Source: Hydrogenophaga sp. (lineage in GTDB: Bacteria; Pseudomonadota; Gammaproteobacteria; Burkholderiales; Burkholderiaceae_C). Taken from it: a stretch of 64,000 nucleotides of DNA. Location of the stretch: assembly GCF_018780075.1 (NCBI RefSeq), contig NZ_JADMKB010000027.1:62001-126000 (forward strand), in the 5' to 3' direction. The notes below the pieces were generated by a model, which saw only the letters and a program-made list of their open reading frames with translations, had not been told where the DNA came from and made no database searches. Each line of letters starts with the position of its first letter. The first letter of the stretch is position 1. The position numbers and the translations under genes were made by a program. Below, one piece after another: positions 19,418 through 26,615 of this stretch.

Positions 19418-19445
19418 ATTATAGGGACAACCCGCGCGGCTGCAA
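19418..19445 (-). promoter_or_regulatory. phaP promoter
   Basis: Minus strand TTGCAG (19445-19440), 16-bp spacer, TATAAT (19423-19418). The leader before the phasin start is about 110 nt. Confidence 0.65.
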
Positions 19446-19451
19446 GTGATT

Positions 19452-19469
19452 TTTGCTGCGCTGCAACAT
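19452..19469. promoter_or_regulatory. PhaR-like operator, upstream site
   Basis: TTTGCTGCGCTGCAACAT, one base different from the site at 19393, just upstream of the -35. Confidence 0.55.
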
Positions 19470-19552
19470 TCTAGGGTCGCTTTTCTAAACCGCAGCGGCC
19501 CCGCCGGGATTCATGGGCACGACACAATGGTCCACCCCGCCAGAGTCCCCCC

Positions 19553-20569
19553 GTGCACGTCTTTTACGCCGACCACTTCATCCTGCCGTTGCCTGCCGGG
19601 CACCGGTTCCCCATGGCCAAGTACGGTCGCCTGCGCGAGCGGCTGGCGGCCGAGTGGCCGGCCGTCCAGCTCGGTCAGGCCTTGCCCGCCAGCGACGGCG
19701 AGCTGGCCCTGGTGCACACGCCGGCCTACATCGGCGCCGTCCAGCACGGCACGCTGTCGCCGGCGGCCCAGCGCGAGATCGGCTTCCCCTGGAGCCCGGC
19801 CATGGCCGAGCGCGCACGCCGCTCGGTGGGCGCGACCATCCAGGCCTGCCGCGCAGCCCTGTCGGGCGATGGCCTGGCCGCCAACATCGCCGGTGGCACG
19901 CACCACGCCTGCGCCGACAAGGGCAGCGGCTTCTGCGTGTTCAACGACGCCGCGGTGGCCGCCCGCCTGATGCAGGCCGAACACGCACGCACCCACCGCG
20001 CCCGCGGGCCGCTGCGCGTGGCCATCGTCGATCTGGACGTGCACCAGGGCAACGGCACCGCGCGCATCTTTGCGAACGATCCCTCTGTCTTCACCCTCTC
20101 GCTGCACGGCGAAAAGAACTTCCCCTTCCGCAAGGAGCCCAGCGACCTGGATGTGGAGCTGCCCGATGGCACGGGCGATGTGATCTACCTGGAGGCGCTG
20201 GAGCGCGCGCTCGACGAACTGGAGCGCCGCTTCGAACCGGATCTGGTGATCTACCTGGCTGGTGCCGACCCCCATGAGGGCGACCGGCTGGGGCGCCTGA
20301 AACTCACGTTTGACGGGCTGGAGGCGCGCGACCGCCGGGTCATGGACTGGGCCTGGCAGCGCCGGCTGCCGCTGGCCTTTGCCATGGCCGGCGGCTACGG
20401 CACCGACATGGAGGCCACCGTGCAGGCGCAGGTGAACACCTACCGCGTGGCGCTCGGCTACCACGCGCGCTGGGCCTCGCTGGCCGGGCGCACGGCCAGC
20501 AGCGGAAACGCTGTGGCGACGCGGGCGACAGCCTCGACCGACACCCGCTGGCAGAATGCCGCGCCATGA
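19553..20569 (+). CDS. Histone-deacetylase-family amidohydrolase (AcuC/HdaH-like)
   Basis: 338-aa zinc amidohydrolase. It starts with GTG (reads (M)HVFYADHFILPLP). Active-site landmarks are GGTHHA, the zinc-binding DLDVHQGNG near 160-168 and the downstream zinc Asp in YLAGADPHEGD, so the catalytic set appears intact. Bacterial members deacetylate small acetylated compounds or acetyl-polyamines; the substrate is not deducible. Its stop overlaps the start of the thioesterase by 4 bp (ATGA), so the two are translationally coupled. The start is supported by family alignment more than by its weak ribosome site. Confidence 0.87.
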   Translation: MHVFYADHFILPLPAGHRFPMAKYGRLRERLAAEWPAVQLGQALPASDGELALVHTPAYIGAVQHGTLSPAAQREIGFPWSPAMAERARRSVGATIQACRAALSGDGLAANIAGGTHHACADKGSGFCVFNDAAVAARLMQAEHARTHRARGPLRVAIVDLDVHQGNGTARIFANDPSVFTLSLHGEKNFPFRKEPSDLDVELPDGTGDVIYLEALERALDELERRFEPDLVIYLAGADPHEGDRLGRLKLTFDGLEARDRRVMDWAWQRRLPLAFAMAGGYGTDMEATVQAQVNTYRVALGYHARWASLAGRTASSGNAVATRATASTDTRWQNAAP

Positions 20570-21018
20570 GCCACCCCGCCACCCCCGCCGCCCGCCCGCA
20601 GGCCAAGGCCCGCGACCACTACCGCGTCTTCCGCCCCATCGGCACCCGCTGGAGCGACAACGACATCTATGGTCATGTCAACAACGTCGTCTACTACAGC
20701 TGGTTCGACACGGCGGTCAACGCCTGGCTGATCGGACAGGGCGCGCTGGACATCCATGGCGGCAAGGTCATTGGCCTGGTGATCGAGACCCAGTGCAACT
20801 ACTTCGCGCCGCTGGCCTTTCCGCAGACGGTGGAGGCGGGCTTGCGGGTGGCGCACCTGGGGCAATCCAGCGTGCGCTACGAGGTGGGCCTGTTCGCCGA
20901 AGGCTGCGAGACCGCCGCGGCCTGCGGCCACTTCGTTCACGTCTATGTGGACCGCGACACCCGCCGGCCGGTGCCGCTGCCGGCGGCGCTCAAGGCGGTG
21001 CTCGAAACCGCCCTCTGA
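20566..21018 (+). CDS. Hotdog-fold acyl-CoA thioesterase (4HBT family)
   Basis: 150-aa thioesterase with the 4-hydroxybenzoyl-CoA thioesterase/YbgC signature RWSDNDIYGHVNN at 28-40, including the catalytic Asp and the GHVN turn. It hydrolyses an acyl-CoA whose identity is unknown. It is coupled to the HDAC-family gene by ATGA overlap. Just 34 bp after its stop begins the operator for the following nitroreductase, so that gene probably has its own promoter. Confidence 0.88.
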   Translation: MSHPATPAARPQAKARDHYRVFRPIGTRWSDNDIYGHVNNVVYYSWFDTAVNAWLIGQGALDIHGGKVIGLVIETQCNYFAPLAFPQTVEAGLRVAHLGQSSVRYEVGLFAEGCETAAACGHFVHVYVDRDTRRPVPLPAALKAVLETAL

Positions 21019-21052
21019 CCGCGGAGGCACGCCTTCCGGATCTTGGACATAA

Positions 21053-21075
21053 TTGACGTTGACGTAAACGTCAAT
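21053..21075. promoter_or_regulatory. Operator shared with the SDR gene
   Basis: Same 23 bp as 13256-13278, with the core TTGACGTAAACGTCAA at 21059-21074. It ends 18 bp before the nitroreductase ATG. Confidence 0.6.
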
Positions 21076-21092
21076 AACCACGGAGACCTTGC

Positions 21093-21827
21093 ATGAGCCT
21101 CAACCCCCCGTCTGCCGCCGCCATGGCCGCGATCGATGCCGCCAGTGTGGACGCGGCCATCACCAGCCGCCTGTCGGCCCGGGCCTTCCTGCCGCAGCCG
21201 GTGCCCCGCGCGACGCTGGAGCGCCTCCTGGAGGTGGCCTCGCGCGCGCCCTCCGGCACCAACACCCAGCCCTGGAAGGTCTATGTGCTGCAAGGCCAGA
21301 GTCGCGACACGCTGGTGAGTCAGTGCTGTGCCGCGCACGACGCGCTGCGTGCCGATCCCTCGCTGGCCGAGCAGTACCGCGAGGCATACGACTACTACCC
21401 GGAAAAGTGGGTCAGCCCCTACATCGATCGCCGCCGCGAAAACGGCTGGAGCCTCTACGGCCTGCTCGGCATCACCAAGGGCGACAAGGACAAGATGCAC
21501 GCGCAGCACCAGCGCAACTTCCGGTTTTTTGACGCGCCGGTGGGCCTGATGTTCACGCTGGACCGCGTGATGGGGCGCGGCTCGCTGCTGGACTACGGCA
21601 TGTTCCTGGAAAACCTCATGGTCGCCGCGCGCGGCCACGGCCTGCACACCTGCCCGCAGGCGGCCTGGAACGGCTTCGCCAAGATCATCCTGCCGCACAT
21701 CGGCGCGAGCGAGAACGAGATGCTGGTCTGCGGCATGGCGCTGGGCTATGCCGATCCGGCCGATCCGGTCAACGGGTTCCACACGCCGCGCGAGCCGGTG
21801 GCCAGCTTCACACACTGGCTGGATTGA
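21093..21827 (+). CDS. Nitroreductase-family FMN oxidoreductase
   Basis: 244-aa FMN enzyme. The N-terminal FMN-binding SRLSARAFLPQPVP and the SGTNTQPW motif are family hallmarks, and the C-terminal LVCGMALGYADP closes the flavin site. GGAG lies 7 nt before the ATG. The upstream operator is shared with an acyl-CoA-type dehydrogenase gene, suggesting a role in a catabolic regulon rather than in nitroaromatic detoxification; that is inference. The physiological substrate is unknown. Confidence 0.88.
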   Translation: MSLNPPSAAAMAAIDAASVDAAITSRLSARAFLPQPVPRATLERLLEVASRAPSGTNTQPWKVYVLQGQSRDTLVSQCCAAHDALRADPSLAEQYREAYDYYPEKWVSPYIDRRRENGWSLYGLLGITKGDKDKMHAQHQRNFRFFDAPVGLMFTLDRVMGRGSLLDYGMFLENLMVAARGHGLHTCPQAAWNGFAKIILPHIGASENEMLVCGMALGYADPADPVNGFHTPREPVASFTHWLD

Positions 21828-21829
21828 AG

Positions 21830-21907
21830 CCCCCCCGCCGCTTTGCGTCACCCCCTGAGGGGGCGCCACCAGCCGTCTGGCAAAGCCAGCCCGGCGGTGA
21901 CCTGGGC
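21830..21907 (+). repeat. Gene-end repeat 4
   Basis: Starts 3 nt after the nitroreductase stop. Arms CACC/GGTG around CTGGC-AAA-GCCAG. Confidence 0.8.
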
Positions 21908-21928
21908 AGTGAACGGGGTGGACCTGTT

Positions 21929-22735
21929 TCAGTACGGATCGGGCACGTAGCGCGGGCGGGCGGCCGGGAAGGCGCTGGGCTCGCGGTCCCGGCTGGGGCG
22001 CTGGTAGGTCGGGATGATGCCCATGGCCATCAGGTTTTCGCGGCTGTCGTAGCGGATGCGCACGATCTCGTCGGGTCGGTCGTTGCGCCGCTCGAATTCG
22101 GTCTCGCCCACGCGGTCACGCTCCCGGTCGCCGTGGCCCGTGCCCAGCTCCTGGCCGGGTTCGCTGCGGTGTGATTTGCCCTGCATGGACGACTTGCCCT
22201 GCGTCTCGGGCGCCGGCGCGCTGCGGCCGTAGGGGCCGATCTCGGGCACGGGCTGGCGGTAGGGCGCGCGTTCGCGGAACACGGCCACACCGATCACCCC
22301 CACGTCGTCCGGGCGGCCCGTGCGGGCGGCGTAGGAGCGGGGCAAGCTGGTGAATTCAAAGGCGGCGATCTCCCGGCTGCTCTTGCGCCAGCCGCTCACG
22401 TCGTAGCGCTGGCCCGGGGTCAGCACGTAGCCGGCCTGGTTGAAGGAGGCGGTCTCGCCGCTGATCACGTTGACGCCGTCGACCGACACCACGTTGAGCA
22501 GGCGTCCGCGCGATGCGTTTTGCAACTCCACGGCGTAGCGGGCGCCGGGTTCACCGGCCACCCAGACATCGCCCTTGTGGCGGTACATCCGCAGCACCTC
22601 ACCGCTGTCGCGGTTGACGATGCGCACATCGGTGAGGCGGCCGATCGCCATGGCCGGCAGCGCGGTCAGCAGGCTCGCGCCGACGAGGGCGCCCAGGGCC
22701 ATGCGGCGGGTGAGGGTGGCGGTCTTGGTGTTCAT
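21929..22735 (-). CDS. Exported protein of unknown function, paralogue A
   Basis: 268-aa secreted protein with an N-terminal signal (LVGASLLTALPAMAIG). I do not recognise a named family. It shares long stretches with the protein at 26616-27518: an N-terminal RLTDVRIVNRDSGEVL, then GARYAVELQN, VVSVDGVNVISGETA, AARTGRPDDVGVIGVAVFRE and a C-terminal ERR..RPDE..RIRYDSR motif. The core (about 25-160) looks like a beta-rich domain; the middle is variable and low complexity with histidines and glutamates. Start at MNTKTATL. Convergent with the nitroreductase; upstream lies the 161-bp palindrome. Confidence 0.75.
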   Translation of the reverse strand: MNTKTATLTRRMALGALVGASLLTALPAMAIGRLTDVRIVNRDSGEVLRMYRHKGDVWVAGEPGARYAVELQNASRGRLLNVVSVDGVNVISGETASFNQAGYVLTPGQRYDVSGWRKSSREIAAFEFTSLPRSYAARTGRPDDVGVIGVAVFRERAPYRQPVPEIGPYGRSAPAPETQGKSSMQGKSHRSEPGQELGTGHGDRERDRVGETEFERRNDRPDEIVRIRYDSRENLMAMGIIPTYQRPSRDREPSAFPAARPRYVPDPY

Positions 22736-22863
22736 GTGGGGTCTCCTGACTCCGTGGTGGTTGGGAGATGCCAGTACACCCCGGCTGGGTAAACCTTTGC
22801 CCCTCGCCATGAAAAGCTTGTGTAAACAGGTGTGCGAAATGGTGTGTGGCGGCGCGAGGGCTG

Positions 22864-23024
22864 AGAGGCTGAGCGTCTTTCGCTCATGCCCGCTCACCAC
22901 CCCAAAACGCACCCGCTCTGCGTTGCAAATGCGCGCCATAGACCGAGCTATGGCTGTGCTTTGCGCCTTGATCGGGCACGCTTTGGGGCGTTGCTCGGAC
23001 ACGCCCGAGAAACGCTCAGCCTCT
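22864..23024. repeat. 161-bp near-palindrome
   Basis: Outer arms AGAGGCTGAGCGT (22864-22876) and its exact complement (23012-23024). The pairing continues inward with scattered mismatches through a CCCCAAA-type block to a central CCATAG-ACCGAG-CTATGG hairpin near 22936-22953. It lies between an exported-protein gene and the FKBP gene, ending 60 bp before the FKBP start. No coding capacity. Confidence 0.75.
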
Positions 23025-23084
23025 GACCGGGGCGCGGGCTGGAATAATCGCCACTCCGTTTTCATTTCTTCACAAGGACATTCC

Positions 23085-23432
23085 ATGATCACCACCCCCA
23101 GCGGCCTGCAATACGAAGACACCGTGGTCGGCACCGGCGAAGTCGCCCAGGCCGGCCGTCCGGTGCAGGTGCACTACACCGGCTGGCTCTTCAACGATGG
23201 CGTGCAAGGCGCCAAGTTCGACTCCAGCAAGGACCGGGGCCAGCCCTTCGAATTCCCCCTGGGCGCCGGCCACGTCATCAAGGGCTGGGACGAAGGCGTG
23301 CAGGGCATGGCCATCGGCGGCACGCGCCGCCTGGTGATTCCCGCCGCGCTGGGCTACGGCGCGCGCGGCGCGGGCGGCGTGATTCCGCCCAACGCCACGC
23401 TGCTGTTCGAAGTGGACCTGCTGGCGGTCTGA
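23085..23432 (+). CDS. FKBP-type peptidyl-prolyl cis-trans isomerase
   Basis: 115-aa single-domain FKBP that speeds proline isomerisation during folding. VQVHYTGWL, FEFPLGAGHVIKGWDEG, RRLVIPAALGYG and NATLLFEVDLL are the canonical FKBP strands and active-site residues. No signal peptide, so it is cytoplasmic. The start has an AAGGA site 8 nt upstream. It is monocistronic, with the large palindrome on its 5' side and a gene-end repeat on its 3' side. Confidence 0.93.
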   Translation: MITTPSGLQYEDTVVGTGEVAQAGRPVQVHYTGWLFNDGVQGAKFDSSKDRGQPFEFPLGAGHVIKGWDEGVQGMAIGGTRRLVIPAALGYGARGAGGVIPPNATLLFEVDLLAV

Positions 23433-23436
23433 CGAT

Positions 23437-23516
23437 CCCCCCCGCGCCGCCTGCGGCGTCACCCCCCAGGGGGCGATGCGAGCGGCCTGGCGGAGCCAGC
23501 TCCGCCGCATCCCGGG
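23437..23516 (+). repeat. Gene-end repeat 5
   Basis: Starts 4 nt after the FKBP stop. Arms GATGCG/CGCATC, inner hairpin CTGGC-GGA-GCCAG, so the inner stem also covaries. Confidence 0.85.
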
Positions 23517-23600
23517 ATGAATGCACGCGCTTCGGAGGTGGGCCTAATTCGAGCCGATGCTTGGTTTCTCGACATTTGCCTTGTTCCAAGGAAGACCTTC

Positions 23601-24569
23601 ATGACCTCTCGCCCTGCCATCCTGATCGCCCGCGCCGTGTTTCCTGAAGTGGTGGCGCGGCTGCGTGAACACTTCGAGGTTGAGACCAACGATCTGGACG
23701 CGCCATTCACGCCGGTTGAGTTGGCGCAGCGCCTGCAGGGCAAGCAGGGTGCGATGACCACGGGCAGCGAGCGCATCGACGCCGCGCTGCTGGCCGCTTG
23801 CCCTGAGCTGCGCATCGCCGCCAACATCGCGGTGGGCTACAACAACTTCGACGTGCCGGCGATGACGGCGGCCGGCGTGCTGGCCACCAACACGCCCGAC
23901 GTGCTGACCGAGACCACCGCCGACTTCGGCTTCGCGCTGCTGATGGCCACGGCGCGCCGCGTGACCGAGAGCGAGCACTTTCTGCGTGCAGGCCTGTGGA
24001 ACCGCTGGGCGCTCGACATGTTCGCCGGTGCCGAGGTGCACGGCAGCATCCTGGGCATCCTGGGCATGGGCCGCATCGGCCAGGCCATCGCGCGGCGCGG
24101 GGCGCACGGCTTCGGCATGAAGGTGATCTACCACAACCGTTCGCGGCTCGACGCGGCGACCGAGGCCGAGTGCCAAGCCTCGTATGTCAGCAAAGATCAG
24201 CTGCTGGCGCAGGCCGACCACCTGATCCTGGTCGTGCCCTACAGCGCCGAATCGCACCACGCCATCGGCGCGGCCGAGATCGCACAGATGAAGCCGACGG
24301 CCACGCTGGTCAACATTGCGCGCGGCGGCATCGTGGACGACGCGGCCCTGGCCGTGGCGCTGCGCGAGAAGCGCATCGCGGCGGCGGGACTCGACGTGTT
24401 CGAGGGCGAGCCGAAGGTGCACCCGGACCTGCTGACCGTGCCGAACGTGGTGCTCACGCCCCACATCGCGAGCGCCACGCTCAAGACGCGCCGCGCCATG
24501 GCCGATCTCGCGGCCGACAACCTGATCGCCTTCTTCACGCGCGGTGAAGCGCTCACGCCGCTGAATTGA
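23601..24569 (+). CDS. D-2-hydroxyacid dehydrogenase (glyoxylate/hydroxypyruvate reductase type)
   Basis: 322-aa NAD(P)-dependent oxidoreductase. The Rossmann motif GMGRIG is near 154-159. The substrate-binding NIARGG, the catalytic Glu in FEGEP and the catalytic His in TPHIAS complete the Arg-Glu-His set. Family resemblance is to GhrB-like reductases acting on glyoxylate, hydroxypyruvate or 2-ketogluconate. AAGGAAG precedes MTSRP; an upstream in-frame Met at 23517 lies inside the gene-end repeat and is rejected. Confidence 0.9.
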   Translation: MTSRPAILIARAVFPEVVARLREHFEVETNDLDAPFTPVELAQRLQGKQGAMTTGSERIDAALLAACPELRIAANIAVGYNNFDVPAMTAAGVLATNTPDVLTETTADFGFALLMATARRVTESEHFLRAGLWNRWALDMFAGAEVHGSILGILGMGRIGQAIARRGAHGFGMKVIYHNRSRLDAATEAECQASYVSKDQLLAQADHLILVVPYSAESHHAIGAAEIAQMKPTATLVNIARGGIVDDAALAVALREKRIAAAGLDVFEGEPKVHPDLLTVPNVVLTPHIASATLKTRRAMADLAADNLIAFFTRGEALTPLN

Positions 24570-24573
24570 AATA

Positions 24574-24650
24574 CCCCCGCAGCGCTTCGCGCTACCTCCA
24601 AGGGGGCGGCACTGGCCGTCCGGCAGAGCCGGCCCGGTGGTGCCCTGGGT
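24574..24650 (+). repeat. Gene-end repeat 6
   Basis: Starts 4 nt after the dehydrogenase stop. Arms GGCAC/GTGCC, inner hairpin CCGGC-AGA-GCCGG. Confidence 0.85.
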
Positions 24651-24724
24651 GGCGCCGTTTCATGCGTCTGGGTGGCGCTCCGGCGCCATGAAAAACTCGC
24701 AGAGGTCGGGTCCATCGGTGTGGG

Positions 24725-25780
24725 TCAGCGCAGCAGCGGCAGCAGCGCCGTGTGGCCGGCCTGCTCGGCGATGTCGGCGGCGCTGCGGCCCTGTGGGTCT
24801 CTCAACTGGGCGTCGGCTCCCGCGTCCAGCAACAGCTTCACGATGGCCGCGTCGCCGCGTTGCGCCGCCAGCATCAGCGCGCTGCGCCCCGAGGCATCGC
24901 GGCCGTTCACGTCCACACCCTGGGCCAACAGGCGGCGCACGCCGTCCCCGTCGCTGCTGCCCACCGCCTGATGCAGGGGCGGCGGTGCGGGAGCGCGCCG
25001 CGCTTCGGTGGCGACCTCGTTGCGGGCCCGCGCCGATTCCCTCGCCACCGCGCCCGCTCCGGCGCGTGCCGCATCGGCCGCTGCGGCGGAGGCCGTGGGC
25101 GGAACGGGTGATGCTGACATCGGCGCGGCGGCGGGCGCCGCTTTGGCCATGGCGGCGGGTGCCGGCGGTGTGGCGGGCGCGGCCACGCTCGCCGGCGCAT
25201 CCGGCGCGGCGGGGGATGCCGGCGCCTCCATGGGCGAAGGGGCCTGTGCCGCCGCCGGTGATTCGGGTGCCCGCACCACGTTCTCGCTGCTCGCCGTCGT
25301 TGGGGGCTGAACCCTTGCTGGGGCCGCGCGCGGGGCGGCGGCTGGTGCCGCGGCGGGCCGGGGTGCCTGAACCGTCGGCGCGCTGGGCACCGCCGCGTCG
25401 CGGGTGACCGGCGCGGCCTCGGTGAGGGGCGCTGGCGCCGATGCAGCGGGCGAAGGCGGGGCTGCAGGGCGGGGGACCGACGTGCCCAGCGCGGCCTCGC
25501 GCTCCTCGGGCGTGCCCCGGTCGAACTGCAGGACCAGCAGGCCCACCAGCCCCAGCACGGCCAGGCCACCGAAGGCCTTCCAGGTCCACACGCTGTCGTT
25601 GGCCGCGCTGGGTTTGACCACCGGTGCTGCCGTGGTTCGCGCCTGCGCGACGCTGAGCGCGTGGGCCAGCACCTGGTCCCGCAGCGCCGCGCCCGGTCGT
25701 GCGTCGTCGAGCGCGTTGGCCTCGCGGTAGCGCTGCAACAGCAGGTCGTCGTCGCCTGCGGGCTTCTGGTCGCGGTTCAT
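24725..25780 (-). CDS. Membrane-anchored ankyrin-repeat protein
   Basis: 351 aa. The N-terminal cytoplasmic segment (1-65) has no zinc anti-sigma HxxxCxxC motif. A single TM helix spans about 66-86 (LAVLGLVGLLVLQF), followed by about 180 residues rich in Ala and Pro. Ankyrin repeats occupy about 270-351 (DVNGRDASGRSALMLAAQRG and DAQLRDPQGRSAADIA). GGAGG precedes the ATG. It lies 127 bp downstream of an ECF sigma gene on the same strand, across a tandem 65-bp repeat. The position suggests a regulatory partner of that sigma factor, but no recognised anti-sigma domain supports this. Confidence 0.78.
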   Translation of the reverse strand: MNRDQKPAGDDDLLLQRYREANALDDARPGAALRDQVLAHALSVAQARTTAAPVVKPSAANDSVWTWKAFGGLAVLGLVGLLVLQFDRGTPEEREAALGTSVPRPAAPPSPAASAPAPLTEAAPVTRDAAVPSAPTVQAPRPAAAPAAAPRAAPARVQPPTTASSENVVRAPESPAAAQAPSPMEAPASPAAPDAPASVAAPATPPAPAAMAKAAPAAAPMSASPVPPTASAAAADAARAGAGAVARESARARNEVATEARRAPAPPPLHQAVGSSDGDGVRRLLAQGVDVNGRDASGRSALMLAAQRGDAAIVKLLLDAGADAQLRDPQGRSAADIAEQAGHTALLPLLR

Positions 25781-25781
25781 G

Positions 25782-25910
25782 CGAATACCTCCGCTCTTCG
25801 AGCTGCAGTGCGAGCTTGCTTGGGGCGGCCCGGCGCGGCGCTCACTCGAATACCTTCGCCCTTCGGGCTGCGGTGCGAGCTTGCTTGGGAACGGCCCGGC
25901 ACGGCGCTCA
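25782..25910 (-). repeat. Tandem 65-bp repeat
   Basis: Two units, 25782-25844 and 25847-25910, about 87% alike. Each carries CGAATACCT at its left end, GCGAGCTTGCTTGG in the middle and GGCGCTCA at its right end. The right unit ends in the stop codon of the ECF sigma gene; the left unit supplies the ribosome site (GGAGGTATTCG) of the ankyrin gene. It looks like a duplication of an intercistronic segment. Confidence 0.8.
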
Positions 25911-26480
25911 TGCCAGCGCCTCCAGGGTCTCGCGCAAGCGCGCGCGGGCGTAGCGCAGCCGGCTCTTGGCGGTTTCGCCACTCACGCCTGTGGCCTGGGC
26001 GATTTCGGCCACGCTCATCCCCGCTTCGGCCTGCAGCAGAAAGGCCTCGCGTTGCACGGCGGGCAGGGCGGCGAGCGCGTCCAGCAGGGCATGGGCCTGT
26101 TCGCGCGAGCTCAACCGGCGCTCCGGGCCAAAGCCCGATTCGGCCGCCAGCGTGTCGGCCAGCGCGGCCCCGTCGTCGCTCTCGGCGTCGAGGCTGGCGT
26201 GGTGTTTGTGGGTGCGCCAGTGGTCCACGATGCGGTGGTGGGCGAGCGTGAACAGCCAGGTGCGGAAGCGGGCGCGGGCCTCGTACAACGGCGCCTGCCG
26301 CGCCACGCTGAACCACACGTCCTGCACCAGATCGTCGGCCACCGCGCTGTTCTGCACGCTGCGCTGCACGAAGCGCCACACCGGCAAGGCGTGGCGGTCG
26401 TACAGGGTTTCAAAGGCGCGGGTGTCGCCCGCGGCGTAGGCGTGCATGAGGTGTTCGTCGCTGGTGGCGTCCGCGTCCAT
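25908..26480 (-). CDS. ECF-type RNA polymerase sigma factor (RpoE-like)
   Basis: 190-aa sigma factor. Region 2 covers about 15-80 (FETLYDRHALPVWRF, DDLVQDVW, FRTWLFTLAHHRIVDHWR). Region 4.2 covers about 130-185 (QREAFLLQAEAGMSVAEIAQ, then GETAKSRLRYARARLR). It is followed by the membrane ankyrin protein and preceded by an exported protein on the same strand, which may be its target. The stop lies inside the tandem repeat. The stimulus is unknown. Confidence 0.9.
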   Translation of the reverse strand: MDADATSDEHLMHAYAAGDTRAFETLYDRHALPVWRFVQRSVQNSAVADDLVQDVWFSVARQAPLYEARARFRTWLFTLAHHRIVDHWRTHKHHASLDAESDDGAALADTLAAESGFGPERRLSSREQAHALLDALAALPAVQREAFLLQAEAGMSVAEIAQATGVSGETAKSRLRYARARLRETLEALA

Positions 26481-26530
26481 GCGGCCGATTATGGTGGGCT
26501 ACACACCCGCAGCCAGCGAGGTGACCCCAA

Positions 26531-26615
26531 CCCAGGACACCGCCGGGCCGGCTTTGCCGGGCGGCCAGTGTCGCCCCCCTGGGGGGTGACGCCGCAGGCG
26601 GCGCGGGGGGGGGGG
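26531..26615 (-). repeat. Gene-end repeat 7
   Basis: Its C tract abuts the TGA of the paralogue B gene. Arms GACAC/GTGTC, inner hairpin CCGGC-AAA-GCCGG. Confidence 0.85.
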
